Shown here: in pieces, positions 7,431 through 14,810 of the stretch | Layout of the letters: each line of letters begins with the position of its first letter | Numbering within the stretch: position 1 is the first letter of the stretch | DNA from: Caryophanales bacterium UBA6259 | GTDB lineage: Bacteria > Bacillota > Bacilli > Tepidibacillales > Tepidibacillaceae | Assembly (NCBI GenBank): GCA_002441135.1 | Contig: DJVJ01000023.1 | Span: 1 to 27,751, forward strand | Length of the DNA stretch: 27,751 bases | Direction: 5' to 3' | Position numbers and translations under genes: made by a program | The notes under the pieces: model-generated | The model's database searches: none | What the model was told of the DNA's origin: nothing | Seen by the model: only the letters and a program-made list of their open reading frames with translations

Positions 7431-8987
7431 ATGAGTATCTTAACAGTAAAAAATTTAAGTCATGGCTTCGGTGATCGTGCTATTTTTGATAATGTATCTT
7501 TTCGTCTTTTAAAGGGCGAACATATTGGTCTTATTGGTGCAAATGGTGAAGGTAAATCCAGCTTTATGAACATGATTACTCGAAAATTAGAACCAGACGC
7601 AGGATCTATCGAATGGTCTAAAAATGTACGAGTTGGTTACTTAGACCAGCATACTGTTTTAGAAAAAGGCATGACTATTCGTGATGTACTAAAAAGTGCT
7701 TTCCAATATCTTTTTGATTTAGAAGCAAGCATGAATCAAATATATGAAAAAATGGGAGAAGTAAGTCCAGAGGAGCTTGAAGCATTGCTTGAAGAGGTTG
7801 GTGTTATTCAGGACCTACTGACCAACAATGATTTCTATATTATTGATGCTAAAGTAGAAGAAGTAGCACGTGGTCTTGGTTTAGATGATATAGGCTTAGA
7901 CAAAGATGTTCAGGATCTTAGTGGTGGCCAAAGAACAAAAATCTTACTTGCAAAACTATTATTAGAGAAGCCTGATATTCTACTATTGGACGAGCCAACA
8001 AACTATTTGGATGAGCAGCATATCGAATGGTTAAAGCGCTATTTACTGGAATACGAGAATGCCTTTATCCTGATTTCTCACGATATTCCATTCTTAAATA
8101 GTGTTGTAAATTTAATCTACCATGTAGAGAACCAAGAGCTAAATCGTTATGTTGGTGACTATGATAACTTCCTACAGATTTATGAAGTGAAGAAACAGCA
8201 AATGGAATCTGCATACAAGAAGCAGCAGCAAGAAATTGCCGAATTAAAAGACTTTGTTCAAAGAAATAAAGCACGTGTTTCTACAAGAAATATGGCAATG
8301 TCTCGTCAAAAAAAGCTAGACAAAATGGATGTGATTGAGCTTTCCAAGGAAAAACCAAAGCCTCAATTTCATTTTAAGGATGCGAGAACATCTGGAAAAT
8401 TAATCTTTGAAACCAAAAACCTTGTTATTGGTTATGAGGAGCCGTTATCTAAGCCTCTAAATTTAACCATGGAGCGAGGCCAAAAAATCGCTTTAGTTGG
8501 AGCAAATGGTATTGGTAAAACCACGTTACTTCGTAGCTTACTTGGAGAGATACAGCCAATATCTGGTTCTGTAGAGCGTGGGGATTATTTACACATTGGT
8601 TATTTCCAACAGGAATTAAATGATGATAACCAAAAAACCTGTATTGAAGAATTTTGGGGTGAATTCCCTTCCTATACCCAATATGAAGTAAGAGCTGCAT
8701 TAGCGAAATGTGGTTTAACCACAAAGCATATCGAAAGCAAGATTATGGTACTAAGTGGTGGTGAAAAGGCCAAGGTACGTCTAGCCAAGTTAATCAATAG
8801 AGAAACAAATCTTTTAGTCCTTGACGAGCCAACAAACCACTTAGATGTAGAAGCAAAAGAAGAGCTAAAGCGTGCATTAAAAGAATATAAAGGAAGCATT
8901 CTACTGATCAGTCACGAGCCTGAATTTTACAAAGAGATCGCTACAGATATTTGGAATGGCGAATCTTGGACGACTAAACTGGTTTAA
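7431..8987 (+). CDS. yfmM: ABC-F family ribosome-associated ATPase (YfmM-like)
   Basis: A soluble protein with two ABC ATPase domains and no membrane domain, as in ABC-F factors that act on the ribosome rather than in transport. Domain 1 has Walker A GANGEGKS (36-43), signature LSGGQ (163-167) and Walker B LLLDEP. Domain 2 has GANGIGKT (357-364), LSGGE (441-445) and LLVLDEP (461-467). Between them is the charged linker (about 240-310) that contacts the ribosome in this family. I chose the ATG at 7431 (518 residues), with RBS AGAAGGGTG; a GTG at 7422 lies inside that RBS. Length and sequence match my memory of Bacillus YfmM closely. Whether it gives antibiotic protection or a housekeeping translation role cannot be told here. 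Confidence 0.88.
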   Translation: MSILTVKNLSHGFGDRAIFDNVSFRLLKGEHIGLIGANGEGKSSFMNMITRKLEPDAGSIEWSKNVRVGYLDQHTVLEKGMTIRDVLKSAFQYLFDLEASMNQIYEKMGEVSPEELEALLEEVGVIQDLLTNNDFYIIDAKVEEVARGLGLDDIGLDKDVQDLSGGQRTKILLAKLLLEKPDILLLDEPTNYLDEQHIEWLKRYLLEYENAFILISHDIPFLNSVVNLIYHVENQELNRYVGDYDNFLQIYEVKKQQMESAYKKQQQEIAELKDFVQRNKARVSTRNMAMSRQKKLDKMDVIELSKEKPKPQFHFKDARTSGKLIFETKNLVIGYEEPLSKPLNLTMERGQKIALVGANGIGKTTLLRSLLGEIQPISGSVERGDYLHIGYFQQELNDDNQKTCIEEFWGEFPSYTQYEVRAALAKCGLTTKHIESKIMVLSGGEKAKVRLAKLINRETNLLVLDEPTNHLDVEAKEELKRALKEYKGSILLISHEPEFYKEIATDIWNGESWTTKLV

Positions 8988-9010
8988 AGGATAAAGGATA
9001 AAGGATAAAG
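8986..9010 (+). repeat. AAAGGAT heptamer tandem repeat
   Basis: Three and a half copies of AAAGGAT begin in the stop codon of the ABC-F gene. They run into a tract of A and G with rare T (to about 9050). It is non-coding and lies in the 3' untranslated region before the terminator. Confidence 0.85.
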
Positions 9011-9070
9011 AAAAAAGATAAGAAAAAAAAAAAGAAAAAGAAAAATAATAAACAGCAAATTAATATACTA

Positions 9071-9106
9071 AGTCCTCCGTCATCGATTCTAACGGAGGAC
9101 TTTTTT
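9071..9106 (+). terminator. Rho-independent terminator of the ABC-F gene
   Basis: AGTCCTCCGT (9071-9080) pairs with ACGGAGGACT (9092-9101) across an 11-base loop, followed by TTTTTT. It lies 84 bases past the stop codon. On the minus strand it is preceded, not followed, by the A/T run, so it is a weaker stop for the converging transporter gene. Confidence 0.92.
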
Positions 9107-9130
9107 ACAAATTTAAGGATAACTTATCAT

Positions 9131-10552
9131 CTACATTTTTTCTGTACTTGAGTGGCTGATTACTTTTCTATTCTCTTGTTTAGCATCGTCTTGCTTACGA
9201 ACATGGAAGAATAAAAACAGAAAAAGTAATCCTAGATAAGCAAGAAAGATTAGTAGAGTATATAGATACATAATGGGCTGATTCTCAACATAGCCAAAGA
9301 TTGGGATGTTAAGCATAACCATCAATGGCATTCCAAAAACCACAGCCACTGCACTTCCCATTACTAGATTCTCTGAAACATTAGTCTGGAATTTAGGGTC
9401 AACAGCTCTAACAAGAGCCATTCCCGTTGAAATTGTTCCTGTGCCCATTCCATAAAAGCCAAGGAAATTTTCAATCGGATTTTTTTTGTATATCCATTTT
9501 GATAGATAATAAATATGAAAAACAGTAACAATTCCACCAATAGTAGTAATTAACAATACAGGAACAAGGTAGTTTTTCAGAGCGTAGAAGGAAATAGCAG
9601 CAATCGATGCTGTAATCATAAAATCAAAGGAGCTTCCTGCAATCCGTTGTAATAAATAATTATTAGGAACATTATAAAAGGCGAATCCTTTTTTCTTCAG
9701 CTTCTCAAATAAAACTCGAAAACCAATCGCATATAAGCTTCCGATTAAAAAATGAAAGCCCCAAAGTAGCTGTGCAAAAGTTTGACCAAAGGTTCCTAGC
9801 GCTTCTAATTCTTTAGTTACTGTATGTATGCTTAAATAAGTCAAAAGATAGACAACAGCAATTAAGGCAATTTGAAACGATAATTTATCATGTGCGTCAC
9901 TTAATGGCTGTTCATCTGGACTCATCTCTTCGCGAACCATCATTTGCTCTCCTATAGCTTGTTCTGTATCAACCGACGCCTTTCCTTTTCTTACTAGATA
10001 ATTAAGAATAGGTACACCAATAATCGTTGCCCATAAAAAACCAAATGTCGCTACAGTTAATCCAAGATTTCCCCCACCACTTAGTCCAAGCTCCTCCCAC
10101 TGGATTCCTATAGAATAGGCTTGCCCAGGTCCTTGACCAAAACCTAATGGAAGTAACAATCCAACTGGAGGAAAAAGATCAGGATAGACAGTATATACAA
10201 GAAGAAGAGACAATACAAAACCAACAATTCCTTGAATCAAATAGACAGATGCAATCATAATACCCGAACTAACAATATCCTTGTTTTTCTTTCTCTCCCT
10301 TTCTTTTAATGAAAGGGCAATAAAGCCAATTGCCATTAAATGATAAACCATATTTCCTAAGCGATCAATATCAAAGGAGATCCAACCTAGCAAGTTCGGA
10401 CCAACAATTAAACCGATAAATCCGGCAATAATAGAGGTCGGAATAATAAACTTTCGAAAAAAGGCTATTCGAGATTTTAATATAGTAGCCAATATAAAAA
10501 ACAATGCTACATAAGCGAAGTCTAATACCGCTAACCACATTCCTCCGTCCAT
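9131..10552 (-). CDS. GltS-family sodium/glutamate-type symporter
   Basis: Inner-membrane transporter with about 11-12 hydrophobic helices and a charged central loop (about residues 205-230). It shares the twofold layout of GltS: a glycine-rich reentrant stretch in each half, LPLGFGQGPGQ and FYGMGTGTISTGMAL, each followed by a helix (TVATFGFLWATI; NLVMGSAVAVVFGMP). The usual family motifs are diverged, and at 473 residues it is longer than Escherichia coli GltS (about 400). The substrate is therefore uncertain: glutamate or another carboxylate with sodium. I chose the ATG at 10552, eight bases after GGGAG; an in-frame GTG lies at 10561. It is the last gene of a group with the DedA and acyltransferase genes. 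Confidence 0.78.
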   Translation of the reverse strand: MDGGMWLAVLDFAYVALFFILATILKSRIAFFRKFIIPTSIIAGFIGLIVGPNLLGWISFDIDRLGNMVYHLMAIGFIALSLKERERKKNKDIVSSGIMIASVYLIQGIVGFVLSLLLVYTVYPDLFPPVGLLLPLGFGQGPGQAYSIGIQWEELGLSGGGNLGLTVATFGFLWATIIGVPILNYLVRKGKASVDTEQAIGEQMMVREEMSPDEQPLSDAHDKLSFQIALIAVVYLLTYLSIHTVTKELEALGTFGQTFAQLLWGFHFLIGSLYAIGFRVLFEKLKKKGFAFYNVPNNYLLQRIAGSSFDFMITASIAAISFYALKNYLVPVLLITTIGGIVTVFHIYYLSKWIYKKNPIENFLGFYGMGTGTISTGMALVRAVDPKFQTNVSENLVMGSAVAVVFGMPLMVMLNIPIFGYVENQPIMYLYTLLIFLAYLGLLFLFLFFHVRKQDDAKQENRKVISHSSTEKM

Positions 10553-10609
10553 AATTCTCACTCCCGCTTAAATCAATATCTGTAATTGATCTTAATCATT
10601 ATTTATGGG

Positions 10610-11821
10610 TTATACCTTTTCTTTTCTCTTTTTTGCGATAAAATCCTGCTGAATAATTTCTAACATTTTCAGCCACATATATGGAGAGTCAACACTATGA
10701 ATAAAAGAGAAACGATAGAGTTGATTTTCATAATAGAAATCCAATTGGTTTTTCACCTGTAAATTCAGGCCATCTATTTGATCAAGAGGAACCTTTAATT
10801 GAATCCCCTTATCACTGGACTGAAAATAAAAATGTCTAGAATCAATGCTAATATCTCCCATACTTATCTTTTTAAGAGGCTGGTAACGCTCACCTTGCTT
10901 TAAAATAATGTTTTTACTAGAATATAGTATTTTCTGATGAGTTACATTAAGTTTTTCATATAGAAGACCTAGCTGCCACTCATTCCAATCCCTTGGATTA
11001 TTAAAATAAACATATCCTCTATTCGATTTGAAGTTTCCGTATTCTGTATATTCAACAGAATAGGCACATTCCTTGCAAAAGAATAACTCATTTGATGATT
11101 TCATTTCCCCAATCGTCTCACATTTAGGACAAGCAAATAAAAAGTTTTCTAGTTTTTCTGCTAGTTTTTTTCCCTGATATGAAAATTGATTTTGTTCTTG
11201 AAATTCAAATTCATCATGCTCTAAGGCAGCAGTCAGCTGTTGATTAATCTGCTCTACAGAAGCTTCTTCTATCTCTGTTTCCGAGAAAAGAAGCTGATAA
11301 GAAAAAATAATCTTTCCTTTCCTCGAGCTTTTGGCCCAACGAGGATGAGCAAGATGGCCACCTTTGAACTTACTGACTACCACCGGAATATTCAATAGTT
11401 TAATGAGCTTGGCAGTAGAATAATAAATCGGTTGCGTTTTTCCATCCCATGTCCGATTCCCTTCTGGAAATAAACCAATAATCCTATTTTCTTTTTTTGC
11501 TTTAATAATCTGTTTAATGGTAGAGATGTCAATTCTCGCTTTAATCGTGGGAATTGCATCAATATAGGTTAATAAGCGCCGAACAATTGGATTACGAAAT
11601 TGTTCATCAGAAACAACAAAAGAGATTGGCTCATCCACGTAAAGACTCATCATAAATCCATCCCAATTGTTTTGATGATTTCCAACTATTAAAAATGGTG
11701 GTTTAATTCCTAATTGCTTTATTACATTACCTTGAACCTCAATTTCAAAAGTAGATTCTAGATATTTTTTTAATAGCCATTGCAGTATTTTTTTAGAGAA
11801 CGTCATTCTAGATTGGCTCAT
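10610..11821 (-). CDS. PlsC-type acyltransferase with zinc-ribbon C-terminal half
   Basis: Probable membrane-associated acyltransferase related to 1-acylglycerol-3-phosphate acyltransferase. The N-terminal half has the catalytic HX4D motif in NHQNNWD (48-54) and the glycerol-phosphate binding motif FPEGNRT (118-124). The C-terminal half (about 210-403) is not part of normal PlsC (about 200-240 residues in total). It has a four-cysteine zinc ribbon (C231, C234, C249, C252, as CPKC and CKEC) and then a beta-rich region I do not recognise. I chose the ATG at 11821 with RBS GAGGAGG five bases upstream; a TTG at 11869 lacks an RBS. Gaps are 80 bases from DedA and 57 bases to the transporter. The lipid substrate is unknown. 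Confidence 0.8.
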   Translation of the reverse strand: MSQSRMTFSKKILQWLLKKYLESTFEIEVQGNVIKQLGIKPPFLIVGNHQNNWDGFMMSLYVDEPISFVVSDEQFRNPIVRRLLTYIDAIPTIKARIDISTIKQIIKAKKENRIIGLFPEGNRTWDGKTQPIYYSTAKLIKLLNIPVVVSKFKGGHLAHPRWAKSSRKGKIIFSYQLLFSETEIEEASVEQINQQLTAALEHDEFEFQEQNQFSYQGKKLAEKLENFLFACPKCETIGEMKSSNELFFCKECAYSVEYTEYGNFKSNRGYVYFNNPRDWNEWQLGLLYEKLNVTHQKILYSSKNIILKQGERYQPLKKISMGDISIDSRHFYFQSSDKGIQLKVPLDQIDGLNLQVKNQLDFYYENQLYRFSFIHSVDSPYMWLKMLEIIQQDFIAKKRKEKV

Positions 11822-11901
11822 AATATCCTCCTCAAACAAACAGTATCTGCTTAGTTTATTATAATTCAAGCTTATACAACATGGGTAGATAACAAGCAGT
11901 A

Positions 11902-12480
11902 TTATATTGCTTTGTTTTTCACTTTTAGTTTAAATAATACAAAGTAAATACTGATGATTATAATTATGAGAATCCCTGCAGGTATACTATACGATCGCAT
12001 AAAACTCATAATCTCCACTAAATTCCCTTTAAATGATTTACTTAATATTAATATAAAGATACTCCATGGCAGAATACCTAAAAAGGTAAGAACACTATAT
12101 TTCCAATGATTTAAATTACTCATTCCAGCAATATATGAAATGTACATACCAATGGTAAAAGGACGTGTAATAAAAACACTCCATATTCCAAAACGATTAA
12201 ACCATACCTGAGCCTTCTCTAATTTCCCTCCGATTTTATCTTTAATTTTCTTTTCAAACTTAGAACCGATTGTATAAGGGATAAAGCTTGCTAAGGTGAA
12301 AATCAAGCTCATGACTATTGCTAACAATACAATTTCATTCATCGATGGATTTAATAAAAAGCCATAACTCACAATAAACACTAATGATGGCAAGGGAATG
12401 GTTGATCCTTTAATAAACATTGCAATAAACAAGCCCGCAATTCCAATTTCACTTAAAAACCGAAATAAGGTATCTAACAC
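11902..12480 (-). CDS. DedA/SNARE-associated (VTT domain) membrane protein
   Basis: A 192-residue inner-membrane protein of the DedA family, some members of which move lipid carriers or phospholipids across the membrane. Typical features are the start LFRFLSEIGIAGLFIAMFIKG, a reentrant-type stretch STIPLPSLVFIVSYGF, a charged middle part (KFEKKIKDKIGGKLEKA), and the RPFTIGMYISYIAGM block with its conserved arginine. I chose the GTG at 12480, eight bases after AGGGAGG. A TTG at 12540 would add 20 polar residues with no RBS. It is upstream of a PlsC-type acyltransferase, which suits a role in membrane lipids. The family is clear; the substrate is not. Confidence 0.85.
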   Translation of the reverse strand: MLDTLFRFLSEIGIAGLFIAMFIKGSTIPLPSLVFIVSYGFLLNPSMNEIVLLAIVMSLIFTLASFIPYTIGSKFEKKIKDKIGGKLEKAQVWFNRFGIWSVFITRPFTIGMYISYIAGMSNLNHWKYSVLTFLGILPWSIFILILSKSFKGNLVEIMSFMRSYSIPAGILIIIIISIYFVLFKLKVKNKAI

Positions 12481-12588
12481 AATGTTTCCCTCCCTCTCAC
12501 TGTATTGAAATGCAAAATAACTATACTCTAATTTATCCAATTATTTCTATAATATTAATAGAATAGCTACTTTAAAATAAATTAGAAA

Positions 12589-12637
12589 AGCTTGACTTTT
12601 GCCAAGCCCCTTTTAAGGCGCAGGCAAAAGGTTAGCT
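12589..12637. repeat. 49-bp imperfect palindrome downstream of the exonuclease gene
   Basis: Outer arms are AGCT/AGCT and CTTTTGCC (12596-12603)/GGCAAAAG (12623-12630), with an inner GCCCCTT/AAGGCGC pairing that has one mismatch. Read on the minus strand the hairpin is followed by TCAAGCTTTTCTAATTTATTTT, so it could act as a late terminator of the exonuclease transcript or as the end of a small RNA. No ORF covers it. Confidence 0.55.
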
Positions 12638-12646
12638 GCTCTTATT

Positions 12647-12679
12647 TCGGATAGGAAAATCTTATGCTTTCCTATCCGA
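12647..12679. repeat. Perfect 12-bp inverted repeat (hairpin)
   Basis: TCGGATAGGAAA and TTTCCTATCCGA flank a 9-base loop. It has no T-tract on either strand, so it is not a standard terminator. It lies between the exonuclease terminator and the palindrome at 12589-12637. Confidence 0.7.
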
Positions 12680-12680
12680 T

Positions 12681-12710
12681 AAAAAAAGACCTCTCTATGA
12701 CGAGAAGTCT
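12681..12710 (-). terminator. Rho-independent terminator of the exonuclease gene
   Basis: On the minus strand AGACTTCTC pairs with GAGAGGTCT (one G-T pair, 6-base loop) and is followed by seven T. It starts 12 bases after the stop codon at 12722-12724. Confidence 0.88.
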
Positions 12711-12721
12711 TCAACCAACTC

Positions 12722-13759
12722 TTATGCAGATAATTTCTTTTCCATTTGTTCAACCAAGCTCTTAAATTCTAGCTCGCGGAATTTAAGGAGCATTGCTTCA
12801 TAATCAACCTTTAACACTAAATCGGTTAATTGCACCTCGGATAACTCTTCTATTTGTGTGTTAATTGTTGCAAGCTGTTTACTTAAAAATGCAGCCTGCT
12901 TACCCACTAGCTCATGATCATCTTCTTTTAACAACGCGGCTAATGGAGAGCGTATGCCTAATTCTTTAAAAAATTCCTTTGCCTCTTTTTCAGAAGTATT
13001 CTCGATATATTCATAGATTTCTTCCACTGTACCAAATTCATTTAATAATGGGCCAACTGCCTTTGGGCCAACACCTTTTACACCTGGAATATTATCTGAG
13101 CTATCTCCTTCCAAGGCCTTTTTATCGATAATTTGTATAGGAGTAACCCCATAGAATTCTTCTACATATAGAGGTGTGTATTCAAAAACATTGTCCGGAA
13201 TTTTTAAAGTCTTTGTCTCGATTTGAAGCTCCGTATACATTTCTTTTGCTTTGCTTGTCATTAGCCATAGTCGAGTGTATTCACTAACAAGTTGAAGTGC
13301 GTCCTGATCCTTGGTTAAAATATAGGTAGGAATCTCTTGTTCAAATTGTTTGGCAAAAGTACCAATAATATCATCTGCTTCATATTCCTCAAACATAAAT
13401 TGAGGAATTTTCATTGCGGCAAGAAGCTCCTGCATCACACCAAATTGAGCGCTTAGTTCCGGAGCTGTTACTCCACGATTGGCTTTATATCCCTCATATG
13501 CTTTTCTACGAAAGGTATTTCTACTTACATCCCATGCAACCACGATATGTGTTGGTTCCTGCTTCTCAATTAAATTAAGCAATGCTTTTGTCATAGTGAA
13601 TACGCCGTTCGTAAATATTCCTGTCGAGGTTTTTAAGACCTTCTTTAATGCCTGTGCCTTTTCTTCCTCTGTCCGGGCCTTAAAATATGTAGCCGGTAAA
13701 TTACCAAAAAAACTAGTAGATAATAGGGATGATCCATCTATTAAAAGTAATTTATTCAT
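12722..13759 (-). CDS. 5'-3' exonuclease / flap endonuclease (PolA N-domain-like)
   Basis: A stand-alone nuclease of the FEN family, related to the N-terminal domain of DNA polymerase I, which removes RNA primers and 5' flaps during replication and repair. All metal-binding positions appear intact: D8 in LLIDGSS, D77 in VVAWD, E127/D129/D130 in EEYEADD, D151/D153 in TKDQD, and D219/D222 in GDSSDNIPG. The H3TH DNA-binding motif follows at about 219-240 (GVKGVGPKAVGPLL). At 345 residues it is longer than Bacillus YpcP (about 296), mainly through a charged insertion near 22-47 and an extended C-terminus, so it may be a paralogue rather than the YpcP orthologue. RBS GAGGAGA; extended -10 at 13807-13815. 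Confidence 0.88.
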   Translation of the reverse strand: MNKLLLIDGSSLLSTSFFGNLPATYFKARTEEEKAQALKKVLKTSTGIFTNGVFTMTKALLNLIEKQEPTHIVVAWDVSRNTFRRKAYEGYKANRGVTAPELSAQFGVMQELLAAMKIPQFMFEEYEADDIIGTFAKQFEQEIPTYILTKDQDALQLVSEYTRLWLMTSKAKEMYTELQIETKTLKIPDNVFEYTPLYVEEFYGVTPIQIIDKKALEGDSSDNIPGVKGVGPKAVGPLLNEFGTVEEIYEYIENTSEKEAKEFFKELGIRSPLAALLKEDDHELVGKQAAFLSKQLATINTQIEELSEVQLTDLVLKVDYEAMLLKFRELEFKSLVEQMEKKLSA

Positions 13760-13806
13760 TTATATTTTCTCCTCTTCTTTATCTCATCAATTTAAGCATC
13801 TTACCT

Positions 13807-13815
13807 ATTATAACA
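13807..13815 (-). promoter_or_regulatory. Extended -10 promoter of the exonuclease gene
   Basis: On the minus strand this reads TGTTATAAT, a perfect extended -10 (TGnTATAAT). The region 17 bases upstream has only a weak -35 (TATTGG), which extended -10 promoters tolerate. That weak -35 overlaps the palindrome at 13830-13848. Confidence 0.6.
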
Positions 13816-13829
13816 AATACTAGACCAAT

Positions 13830-13848
13830 CCAATATAGCATATATTGG
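13830..13848. promoter_or_regulatory. Palindrome between divergent exonuclease and GNAT genes
   Basis: CCAATATA-GCA-TATATTGG is a perfect 8-bp inverted repeat with a 3-base centre. It overlaps the -35 area of the exonuclease promoter and is 4 bases before a TTGCAT hexamer that could start a plus-strand promoter. It could be an operator, but I know of no matching regulator motif. Confidence 0.35.
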
Positions 13849-13904
13849 TTCCTTGCATACTCTAAATAGTAAGTGTTAATTTTTTAATGAACGGAGAATG
13901 CATA

Positions 13905-14810
13905 ATGACGGACATTATTTATAGAGCAGCAATCCCGGAAGATTTACCTCAAATTGCTCAATTATACGATATGAAGAAAAACTCAAGAAAGTATCAACAG
14001 ATTAAAGCTTGGCTTACCAATCAATCCGAAACCTTCCATGTAGCAGAAATCAATTCGGAAATTATAGGAGGCGTAGCCATTCGCTTTCCAAATCCTGAAG
14101 AGGCATGGTTATCTCATAAATTAATTAAACCAGAAATACACAATAAAGGAATTGGAACAAGCATGGCATTATATGAAGAAAGCATTGCCAAAAAAAATAA
14201 CGCTAAACAGCTTCGTTTAGCGACAAGAGTAGACAATTATCCAGTTCATTGGATGATCGGTGAAAAATTAAGATATTATCAAGTTTCTCGGTGGATAAGA
14301 ATAAAAAGACTAAAACCGAGCAAAAATCTTTTACTGCCTTCCTCTTATTATCAATTTCTAAATTCACCACAGATTCAAACGGATATCCATTTATCTAGCG
14401 TTCAATCCTTTGTTGAAAATCATGTTGATTACCATCTAAGCTATAAATTAGTACCTGATATCCACGATTTAACCATGTATACAAAGCTTGATATTTCTCG
14501 ACCCGATTTCCAAGAGCTTTATAAAGCAGCTATTTTAGAAGAAAACAGCCAAATAAAAGCAGTCGCAATTTATACTATAAAGAAGGGAACAAATGACTTT
14601 ATCCTATTGCAACTCTATTCCAATCGGCAAGATTATTCCTATGTGCTTTTATCTCAGTTATTACAATTTTCTAGTGCAAATGGTTACTTTTTCTCTTTTC
14701 TTCCCTTTGCCCCAAGCTATCCTATTAAAACGATATTAAAGAGGTGGACCATTGCACCTCCATCTCATTATCAGCCAGATTGGCTTATCTTAGGGAAAGA
14801 GCTTTTTTGA
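13905..14810 (+). CDS. GNAT family N-acetyltransferase
   Basis: A cytoplasmic protein of 301 residues. The first 150 or so form a GNAT domain with the acetyl-CoA pyrophosphate-binding loop HNKGIGTS (79-86) and the preceding beta strand AWLSHKLIKPEIH. The C-terminal half is not recognised; it may be a second, degenerate GNAT-like fold, but no second acetyl-CoA loop is visible. The substrate is unknown. I chose the ATG at 13905 because GGAGA lies 7 bases before it; an ATG at 13887 has no RBS. It is the only plus-strand gene in this half of the window. Its last 21 bases overlap the 3' end of the converging glycosyltransferase gene, with no terminator between them. Confidence 0.8.
   Translation: MTDIIYRAAIPEDLPQIAQLYDMKKNSRKYQQIKAWLTNQSETFHVAEINSEIIGGVAIRFPNPEEAWLSHKLIKPEIHNKGIGTSMALYEESIAKKNNAKQLRLATRVDNYPVHWMIGEKLRYYQVSRWIRIKRLKPSKNLLLPSSYYQFLNSPQIQTDIHLSSVQSFVENHVDYHLSYKLVPDIHDLTMYTKLDISRPDFQELYKAAILEENSQIKAVAIYTIKKGTNDFILLQLYSNRQDYSYVLLSQLLQFSSANGYFFSFLPFAPSYPIKTILKRWTIAPPSHYQPDWLILGKELF

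Noticed and set aside
8065..8899. Several minus-strand open frames inside the ABC-F gene
   Set aside because: They are antisense shadows of a firmly identified gene, with no family features.
9131..10552. Direct naming as gltS
   Set aside because: The fold and reentrant motifs fit, but key stretches differ from Escherichia coli GltS and the protein is longer, so the substrate is not secure.
12647..12679. Terminator call for the perfect 12-bp hairpin
   Set aside because: There is no T-tract on either strand; kept only as an inverted repeat.
12722..13759. Naming the exonuclease ypcP/fenA
   Set aside because: Length and several blocks differ from the YpcP sequence as I recall it; it could be a paralogue.
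13479..13823. Open frame antisense to the exonuclease gene (114 codons)
   Set aside because: It lies opposite a well-supported gene, has no RBS or recognisable domain, and is a shadow frame.
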